From positions 10,634,827 to 10,698,826 of the forward strand of contig JAIVEN010000004.1 of the NCBI GenBank assembly GCA_026686845.1: 64,000 nt of DNA. The letters are read 5' to 3'. Source of the DNA: Adenanthera pavonina. Its lineage: Eukaryota > Streptophyta > Magnoliopsida > Fabales > Fabaceae. A model generated the notes under the pieces. It was not told the origin of the DNA. It worked only from the letters and a program-made list of their open reading frames with translations, and did no database searches. Position numbers and translations under genes: made by a program. Below, in pieces: positions 56,447-64,000 of the stretch; position 1 is the first letter of the stretch; each line of letters begins with the position of its first letter.

Positions 56447-57799
56447 TGCTTTGAAACTTATAAGGGCAACTCTTTAATAAAAGTGATAATAACAGCATGA
56501 TAATTAAAAGTTTTTATAATGGTGAAAAAATACGTGGAATATTCATATTCTTGCCAAGAAGTAAATGCCTTTTTTTTTCTGTGGAGTGCAATTGAAAATG
56601 GATTTACAATTTAACTTTTCGTATTATAAATTTAAAATTGTAGATTTTTAGTGTTAATTTATCAAACTTGTGTATGAACGGTGGGGTCTTGCAATAGCAA
56701 AATTCAAATGTGCGGTGTCATATTTTTGTCAGTTTCTCGGAGCCAATCAAATGAGTCCTTGGCGTCTCTTAAATCATGAAAACAATTTAATTGTTATCCT
56801 AATTAAATCAAAATGTTTGCAGAGGAGAAAAATGCCCGGGGAAATTATAATTTAGGACTTGCTTAAACATATTAAATTTTGAAATTATAACTATACTTAT
56901 TTAGTAGACAAGTTTTGACCACAATTAAAATTAGAACTATGATGAGAAGCTTATAGTGATTAAAAATTCTTATTTCTGAGATTTTTTTTTTTCCATCGGC
57001 TTTCCATACAAATAAAAGGCTATGTGAGACGTGTAATGAGAACCAGATAAATGAAAATATAAGGTTTTCATGTCATAATAAAAATACTTAGTGATATATA
57101 AATATATATAAATGAAAACCAACAAGCATTAGTCATAATGGATTAGAGTTGCTAAAGCATGATGTCTTGAGTTCAAGATTATGTGAATGCAGAAAACATT
57201 TTTAGAAGCACTCTCTCGAGTGGGCATGACTGTAACTTAGTTTGGATTAGTTAGAGTTCAAAGTGGTGACCAGATATTAAATGTTATTACAAAAAATATA
57301 AAGAAATGAAAATTATTGCTACTCAAATTTATTAAAAAAAAGTTTAATGTCATAATAAAAATATATAATAATATATAAGTGCCAATTTATGACATAATTC
57401 TAGAAGGAATTCCGTAAAATATAGGACGACCAAAATCGCCAAGCCAAAGACTGATTTCAGAGAATATTTAATTTAATTAATTTATCGATTTTAAATAAAA
57501 AAGTATATTTAAGTGTCACACATATATTATTCAAGAAATAACTGTCAATTATCTCAAATTTGTGTGTATAGATAAATGATGGTGCTTAATAATTTGGACT
57601 TATAATAGATAAAGTTTTTCAAGATTTCGAAAGTGATGGTTTTGTGACCAGGCCAAAGTAGATCATCGGCACATCTTAAAACTTGTCACTATATGATGTT
57701 CCTTTCATATCTTCTTTCCTCACTAAAACTTCTCATAGAAAAAGAAAATAAAGTAAATTTCTCCCGATTATTTTACAAAACTTCTCAACTTTTTTTTTT
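56447..57799. other. Upstream region of the kinase gene, partly intron-like
   Basis: No ORF of note. About 56980-57430 resembles the kinase introns ('tttccatacaaataaaaggc' compared with 55003-55022, and the repeated module at 57340-57430), so it may be a relic of an adjacent duplicated receptor gene. Confidence 0.45.
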
Positions 57800-58953
57800 C
57801 TCCGTAGAATTTGAGTTACCCTTGGTTATTGAAACATTGTCTCATTCCCATCTATGGCTACCATTTTTAGTTGAGGGCTCCAGTACTAGCAAGGAGCAAG
57901 CAAAGGAGACCTAGTCTCACTCTAGTGGCATTTTTGGGATGTCCAAGTTTCTTCTTGTTGTTTTGTTATTAAACCCTTTTGAGAATACATGTTTTGTTTA
58001 TTTAGTATTATGCCAAGGGTAGGACATCTATGTGATGCCATATGTAAACTTGATTATGAGTTGGTTGAGTTTGACATCATATCTGAATTATTTCTTATGA
58101 ATGTCATGTGTAGTTGTTGTATGAGGACTTGGTCATCGTTGTGGTTGGTTTGGAAGGTTTATTCTAGCTAGACGAGTATGTGTGTAATGATTATGAATGA
58201 ATTTGAGACTTCTTGGAAACTTTGTGATGCCCGTTGGATTTTTGACTTGGTTGGTGAAGGGTGTGTCCCATTTGTAATGATGCCTTGTTTTGGGTTTGGG
58301 GTTTGGTTGCCCCAAATGTATTTTGACGTGTTTGGTTGATTTATGAGCTTGGTTTGGATTATTGGTAGGTTTTGTGAAAAATGGGTATATATTTCATTAA
58401 TTAAGTTTGGGATTCAAGGAAATCAAATTTCAAAGGAGTAGTTTCCATATGGTGTAATCTCTTTGGATAGAGTCCTTGCATCATTTGTGACTTGTGAGAA
58501 CATGTTTGGTGGTCAAAATGTTTAGTGGTTTGGATTTTGGGGTGCTAGTGCCAAATTTCAGTCTTAAAAGTGACCATTTTGGTTTCAAGTCGGTTCAAAA
58601 TCTCTATATAGATAAATTTTGAGATGTGGCTTATGCTCGCAGTTAGAGAAAATTTTGTGACTTGTAAGCTTTAAATTAAATCATATCAATTGGAGATTGA
58701 AGCGAGGAGTAATGTGCATCAAAAGTTCAATAAAAAATGAGAAAAAATTGGTTTTCTGCAGTACTATGGTGCCGTTGCGCCATTATTTGAGGCCACGGTG
58801 CCACCCTATTAAATTTTCAGCCCTTAGCCCTTCCTTCCCCATTTTAGCGTGGTTAACCCTCTTTTAAATATGTTTCCCTAATTCTGGTCCCTTTGAGTCA
58901 TTTCTAGTTCAATTTGGGTTGGGTTTTGCCTTGAAAGTCTTTAGGATGTTACA
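57800..58953 (+). mobile_element. 3' half of a family-1 LTR
   Basis: Landmarks: 'cccttggttattgaaacattgtctcattcc', 'ccatttttagttgagggctcc', 'atgccaagggtaggaca', 'caaaatctctatatagat', then a GC-rich GTGCCGTTGCGCCA block and the end AGGATGTTACA at 58953. The 5' part is missing. Confidence 0.6.
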
Positions 58954-59079
58954 GAATCACTAAGAGGCATTCTATTAATTTACGCTATCTCCTAATTCCT
59001 CATGTGAATAATTAAGTAGATTTGATAAATCCCAACAATTTATGATATTTTATATCAGGTATTTCAAGCACGCTTATTA

Positions 59080-59168
59080 TTCAAAGTGTTCCTGAATGCA
59101 TTTTTGGGAACAATTTCTAGAAAAACGTTCTAGAATGTGCGTTCCCAATGCCCAATTTTGTAGTAGTG
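59080..59168. mobile_element. Fragment of the 267-bp CACTA-like family
   Basis: Ends GCCCAATTTTGTAGTAGTG, matching the inverted left end of 36455-36721 (TGCCCAAATCTGTAGTAATG). It holds GGGAAC...GTTCCC and AACGTTC motifs. The other end is absent. Confidence 0.5.
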
Positions 59169-60059
59169 TTTCCAAAGCAAGAAATAGAGAGCTCCTTTGC
59201 TTTGTGCGAATGAAGCAAACAAGTTCATTCGCACCAGCGAATGTCTAACACCAAAACAAATGGTTTAATTTAATGCACAATTGTCTTAGGTTGTTCTTAT
59301 AAAACTTGAGGGTTTCTTCATTTTGCGGGATTCTTGACTTGAAGGGGACGTTGGTAGCTCAAATTATACAGGTGAATCGACATTTATTTAATTTGTCTAT
59401 TTATTATATACACACATACACACATATATATTTATTTATTTAAGTATCACGAATATATCGTTCAAGGAAGAAATGTTAAAGTGGTTCAAACACAAGTTGT
59501 CATTAATTTATTCGTTTGCAACATAGAGAAGATGCCGTTTAATTTACGTCTCCTTTACTTTGAACGTTTCAAGAGGGGCAACTTTACTCCTATTCCCATC
59601 ACGTCTCAGGCCAAATGGTCACCACTCACCATTTGATGTTCCTTTCTTATCTTCTTTTTTTCCTCTTCTTCTGCTGCAATAAAATATTGTTTTCGTCGCC
59701 AAAACTTGTCACAAAAAAATTTCTTATGGTAAACGGAACTTATCTCGACCCCTTTTCGTAGAATTTTTAAACGAAATTAAAATAGCCTCGAGAGAAAATT
59801 AATCCATCAGAAAGCTTTTAAAAAATATGTGAACATTCTTTTTTAGGATTAGGTCCGTGTCAAACTTTTTTCTCATGGATATAATCCATGAGAAGACTGA
59901 AATAGTCAATTTGTTGCTTCTCAAGGAGTCATATCCAATATAGAAATATATATATATTTATGTATATATTCGAAGACTAAAGTGCATGTCTAGAGAATAT
60001 ACAGTTTGCCAAATCATGTTAACAAAAAATTTAACTACACCACGTTCGAAAGAAGATGT
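59169..60059. other. No gene recognised
   Basis: AT-rich spacer with an alternating CA/TA run at 59406-59430 and short TA runs. No supported feature. Confidence 0.35.
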
Positions 60060-60602
60060 CACTACGCCAGATTCAGGATTTATTGGCGCTGAATAGTTGG
60101 CGTTTATTTATAAAAGCGCCAATAAAAAGCAAACCAAGCGCATTAGTTCGCGTTTACAAAATAAACGCCAACTAAAGTCTAGTTTTAGATGGCGTGTAAA
60201 AAATAAACGCCATCTATTTTTGGAACTTTAGATGGCGTTTAAAGATAAACGCCATCTAAAGTCATAATGTAAAACTAAAGTTGGCGTTTTATAATAAACG
60301 CTAACTAATTCCAGACATTATATGGCGTTTATAATAAAAACGCCATCTAAATTAATAAAATAATATAAATTATTAGATGGCGTTTATTTCATAAACGCCA
60401 TATAAGGTCCACCGAAATTTTTTTTTTAATTTATTTTAAACTTTTAGTTGGCGTTTAATATTTAAACGCCATCTAAGTATAAATTTCTTATGGCGTTTAT
60501 CACATAAACGCCATCTAAGTTATGAATATTAGATGGCGTTTACATAATAAACGCCATATATATTATGTTTAGTTAGCGTTTAATTTTTAAACGCTAACTA
60601 AG
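60060..60602. mobile_element. CACTA terminus with about eleven tandem GGCGTTTA hairpins
   Basis: It begins CACTACGCCAGATTC at 60060. Then come about eleven small inverted units of the form (A/T)GATGGCGTTTAT..ATAAACGCC(A/T)TC, spaced every 40-50 bp and separated by AT-rich linkers. This is the subterminal transposase-site layout of CACTA elements. A more GC-rich stretch starts at 60603, as expected inside an autonomous or gene-carrying element. No matching CTGGCGTAGTG end occurs before 64000. Confidence 0.7.
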
Positions 60603-61980
60603 TTGTTTTAAAACTCTTCTCAGAACCCTACATCGCATTTTCTCAGAATTGTGCCGTCTTCTTCCCACCATGCTCTGAAGCTGTTCCTTTGCCATAGCTC
60701 TGTTCTGGCACAGCTCTTCGGCCACAACGCGTCGAAAGTTTACACTCTTTCCTCTTCCCCCACGGCATTGTTCCTCCGAAATACCCTTCAACCTGAAATC
60801 GCTTGATCTCGTAGCGTCTCTCCCTGTCAACGGTCACGGTGAATGGAGTGAAAGAGGCCCAGTTCCATTCTCTCAGAGGAACTCGAAATCCCTCCCAGAC
60901 CCAATAGCGAACGGTGGCCAGCTTTGAGGTAACCCCATATTTTCCCACTGACGCTCTCATATTCGTGGCTGTTTCTGTCAAATTCATATATGAGTCATTG
61001 CCCATACTGTTTCTGTCAATTTGTAATTAGTTCATTGCCCTTGACTGACTACTAATATTGACTTAATTATTCTGCATAGTAGTAGTTTTTATATGAGGTG
61101 TTATTCTTTCTTCTTTTTTTGTTTTGGCCAGTGAGGTGTTATTCTTTCTAAAGGTTGATAAATATGAACTTTTGACGCTAAGAACTTGAGACATTCTCTT
61201 CCTAATAATGCACGCATCACTGAGTTTTCTTCCGTATAAGTTACAGAGTTGAAAAGAAACCAATCGTGGAAAGTGTAGAAACAGTAGAATAATTAAAGGG
61301 CACGATAAGGAATGAATTTGCAAAATTGACTGGACTTGATAAATTAGATTCCAGTCAAGCGGGCACTTGCGGATCAAATTAACTCCGCTGGATTGAACAT
61401 TCAGCACCCATATGGTGGGACAGATTTTCCGGATTTCTTGGTAGAATGATGAAATGTAAGGTCATCTGATTGATTTTTATTGCTTCCAGGATTAAAGAGT
61501 AGAGGAGTAATGTTTTAATGGTCAATAAAACCCATTATCCGCGTGAACCCACTTCTTCTCTTGGTTAATTTATTAGCCCAATATTATTCAATATCCTAAT
61601 ATACATATATTTTTTTCACATGTCACTGTTAATATTCATTATTTATAATTTCTTTAATATCTGTTATTTATAACTTTTTAATTAGAAGCATGCATAATTT
61701 TTAACATTATGTCGAAAACAAGAAAAAATTCATAACAGCACAACACTGTAAACCTAATATATTCCTCAACATGCCAAACAACAATATTTTGACAGGGTCA
61801 AAATCCACAACAGCTAAAACTAGTTTGATCCACTGCCCACCTAGTATTTGAGAGCTAGGTCCCCTCATCACCACTCTTACTCCTTTCTTACCTTACCTGC
61901 ACACACCCACACCTATTTTTGCGAGCACACACAATTCTAAAGTGTCAGACACAACGTTATTCCTCATTCTTCCCAAAATG
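60603..61980. other. GC-richer stretch after the CACTA terminus; coding status unclear
   Basis: 60603-60930 is noticeably GC-richer, pyrimidine-rich and low in stops, with 'gccagctttgag|gtaacc' as a possible donor at about 60928. It could be an untranslated first exon, of transposon or captured origin. The antisense open frames of 78 and 120 codons here look like by-products of composition. 61000-61980 shows nothing I can assign. Confidence 0.35.
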
Positions 61981-61982
61981 CC

Positions 61983-62168
61983 TTGCAAGATGTGCCTAGC
62001 CAAGAAAAATCAGAAGAAAATCCCACAAAATCAAGAGGACAAATGATAGAGGATGGCTTGGACAAATTCAGGAACATGGTAGGAGGCCTTATCACTTGGA
62101 AAGATTCAAGCCCAAGAGAAGCCCATTGGAAGAGATTACTTAAAAGATCATGTGCTTCACTAAAATAG
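61983..62168 (+). pseudogene. Possible retrotransposon polyprotein tail
   Basis: 61 codons ending KRSCASLK and a stop. The centre NPTKSRGQMIEDGLDKFRNM resembles the basic 'RSRAK...EDGL' ends of some Ty3/gypsy polyproteins. It stops just before the LTR at about 62170. Homology is by eye only and weak; it could also lie within a longer LTR. Confidence 0.3.
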
Positions 62169-62169
62169 C

Positions 62170-62866
62170 ATGTGACTTAAGTATTATTGGGCTTAATTAG
62201 TGTTAATTTCGTTTTTATTAATTATGGGCTGAACTATGTTGAGTAATAAAGCCCAATTGGTTAAATAATAGTCTTTTTGATAGCCCACCTTGTAAATAAA
62301 CATGTCATGTGCCAAACATGTGATTTCATTAATGTGTTGGCATGTTTATAAGGGCTTAGGTATTATTTTATTATTTTTTTATGAATTTTCGTTATTTTAT
62401 TTTAGGGCATTATTTTATTAGTTTCCTAGGTCCCATAGGAGTGTTGTTTGGACCTAAAGTCTCCTAATCCTATTAGGATTACTCAAGCCCAAATTAATTA
62501 GGGTTTCTAAGCTTATTAGGTTATATTTGACCTTTCCTATTTAAGGCTAACTATTATGTACGTTTTTTAAAGATTGGAATGATTAAAGTTTAAGACTTTT
62601 GTGAGTTTCCTCTTGCGATTCTTTGAGTGCTAGAGAGAATACTATGACTTATCAAGGAATTGGTCAATCCTTGTGGCGTCACCGGAACTAGGGTTCAAGA
62701 GACCGGTTCTCTTGGGTTCTAATTCACCTCGACCAACATATCTTTTCTGTTTTCTTCTTGCTATTTCTATTTTTCAGTTTTCGTGTTTCTTGCAATTGCA
62801 ACGATTCGAGTGTCATTCGTTTCAAGTGGGTTCTTTGGACGGGTTCCAAAAAGGGTTCACGTATCA
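62170..62866 (+). mobile_element. 5' LTR of a Ty3/gypsy retrotransposon
   Basis: The right edge is well placed: ...CACGTATCA at 62866, two bases before the primer-binding site. The left edge is a guess (first TG after the upstream ORF). Contents fit an LTR: no ORF, a promoter-like TATTTAAGG at 62540-62548, and a transcribed-looking 3' half. Confidence 0.6.
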
Positions 62867-62868
62867 TT

Positions 62869-62885
62869 TGGCATCAGAGTTTAGG
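62869..62885 (+). promoter_or_regulatory. Primer-binding site (initiator tRNA-Met type)
   Basis: TGGCATCAGAGTTTAGG differs little from TGGTATCAGAGC, the usual complement of the plant initiator tRNA-Met 3' end, and lies two bases after the LTR end. Confidence 0.75.
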
Positions 62886-62929
62886 TTTGCAAATCAAGGT
62901 GTGTTCTTTATTTTTTTCTTATTTCCTTG

Positions 62930-63260
62930 TTTCACATCTTCGTTGCTTCGGGAAAATTTTTTTTACGTCACTCCGTACGCGTCACTGTTCACATCACTGT
63001 TGCGCAGTGTTCATCAGACTGTTTCGGATTACTGTTCATCGTCACTGTTTTGTTTACTGTTCACAGTTACTGTTCGGGTGCTGTTCAAAAAATCTGAAAA
63101 AAAAAAAAGAAAGATTGATTGCTGCACAAAAAAAAAATATAGTAGCAACTGAAAAAAAAAATTGCAGAAAAAAAAATTTAAAAAAAAAATTCTGAAAAAA
63201 AAAAGTGAGATTTATTGCTGCAAAAAAAAAAATATATATATATAGCAGCAACAAAAAAAA
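62930..63260 (+). repeat. Retrotransposon leader with ACTGTTCA repeats and A-runs
   Basis: 62965-63090 repeats CACTGTTCA/TACTGTTCA-like words about ten times. 63088-63260 is a series of A8-A12 runs separated by GATTGCTGC/GCAGCAAC-like words. It is untranslated leader between the primer site and gag. The ORFs predicted through it are composition artefacts. Confidence 0.6.
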
Positions 63261-63778
63261 AAGGTAGAAAAAAAATTATTTTATTGGATTTGATTTCAGG
63301 CTTGATTGACTTAATTTATCAACTTTGGTGGCAAGTCTCATTAAAATATCTATAATTTCTCTTTCCTTCAGATTTCTTTCCTTATCAGTTCCTACAAATT
63401 GTCATACTTCTTTGTTCAATTTCCTTCATATTTCTCTTGTTGGAAATTTCAGTTCCTTTCTGTTCATTTTATGTTGGTTATTGTTTAATTAAATTAGGAT
63501 CTTTGAGAACTTCAATTTTGAACTTTTGTTTTCTGTGATTGCCACTTCTTTAAAACTGATTTCCTTTTGATTGAAGTTGTGGTTTTAATTTAGCACTCTC
63601 ATAAGAAAGCAAGCTTTGAGTGGAAAAAGGCAAGAGAAAAATTGCATCATATTTGAAAAAGCCTTGATTTAGTGTGAAACACGAGTGCATTTATATTATT
63701 TGAGTGAAACACGTGAGAGTGTGTGTGAGATCCCTATTTCTTTCTCTTTGTTTTACACTAACATTTCAGATTGTAAAC

Positions 63779-64000
63779 ATGGCTGTTGGAGAAGTTGATC
63801 TTAAGGCCTTATTAAAGACTTTCAATGATCAAATTGAGGAAGTAAATGCAAAATTGGATCGCTTGGAGTTTCCTTCTAAAACCAAAGCAAGGCGTAATTC
63901 AAAGGTTCCTGCTCACACGGATGTTCTTAGCAAAATCAAACCGAAGATCCCACTATTTCATGATGAGAAAAATCCTGATGGTTACTTGGATTGGGAAAGA
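63779..64000 (+). CDS. Ty3/gypsy gag, N-terminal part (runs off the window)
   Basis: The ATG at 63779 opens 74 codons that stay open to the window edge. The start MAVGEVDLKALLKTFNDQIE is followed by a coiled segment (EEVNAKLDRLEF), a basic linker (KTKARRNSKV) and KIKPKIPLFHDEKNPDGYLD-WER. The last part is the gypsy gag signature (PPFxGxxDPxxYLxWE). Gag would form the particle that packages the element's RNA. Because this frame is intact where visible and the LTR, primer site and leader are in order, the element may be fairly young. Alternative start codons upstream are absent in this frame. Confidence 0.85.
   Translation, partial: MAVGEVDLKALLKTFNDQIEEVNAKLDRLEFPSKTKARRNSKVPAHTDVLSKIKPKIPLFHDEKNPDGYLDWER

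Noticed and set aside
60594..61005. Minus-strand ORFs of 78 and 120 codons
   Set aside because: Arg/Gly-rich translation of the GC-richer, pyrimidine-rich stretch beside CACTA repeats; no family resemblance. Considered but not strong enough for a gene call.
62673..63195. Two overlapping plus-strand ORFs of 159 and 145 codons
   Set aside because: They run through the LTR end, primer-binding site and A-rich leader of a retrotransposon; composition explains the open frames.

Overview
The window is plant nuclear DNA, almost certainly from a eudicot with a repeat-rich genome. It is AT-rich, has very few long open frames, carries phase-1 GT-AG introns, and is packed with long-terminal-repeat (LTR) and CACTA-type transposons. 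No rRNA gene, functional tRNA gene, CRISPR array or prokaryotic operon is visible. I cannot name the species.

One host gene dominates. It lies on the minus strand from its ATG at 56384 to its stop at 17015, about 39.4 kb. It encodes a leucine-rich-repeat receptor-like kinase of the LRR-XII type (Xa21/EFR/FLS2 group, At3g47570-like): signal peptide, N-terminal LRR cap, an LRR ectodomain, one membrane helix and a non-RD Ser/Thr kinase. The ectodomain is cut into small phase-1 exons (691, 144, 72, 72, 72, 291 and 72 bp). These are followed by a large LRR-membrane-kinase exon and a final kinase exon. Three decayed LRR exons lie between the good ones: one lost its acceptor AG, one is cut by a small CACTA-type element, and one is a truncated tandem duplicate. 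The 5' edge of the big exon has a stop codon, a homopolymer frameshift and no usable acceptor. The locus as read is therefore probably a disrupted allele or pseudogene, although the kinase part is intact.

The introns are transposon graveyards. One LTR family (2.2-2.8 kb, starting TGTAAC and ending TTACA or CTACA) occurs as four solo LTRs with perfect 5-bp target-site duplications: 8969-13615, 20737-23298, 45438-49960 and 46937-49124. Broken copies lie at 1-483, 24840-32875, 40486-43530 and 57800-58953. A Ty3/gypsy pol tail abuts the copy at 40486, which suggests the family's identity. A second LTR-like family (TGTAAT/TGTAACAT starts) lies at 1556-3303, 29592-32669, 42355-43304, 43531-44271 and 44272-50325. 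In the intron at 36994-50386 the nesting is three deep.

Region by region: 1-8963 holds LTR and CACTA fragments; 8964-13620 a solo LTR with a second solo LTR inside; 14239-16131 a foldback element and a complete non-autonomous CACTA element; 17015-56384 the receptor-kinase locus; 56447-60602 its upstream region with LTR and CACTA pieces; 60603-61980 an unassigned stretch; and 62170-64000 the start of a Ty3/gypsy retrotransposon (LTR, primer-binding site, leader, gag) that runs off the right edge.
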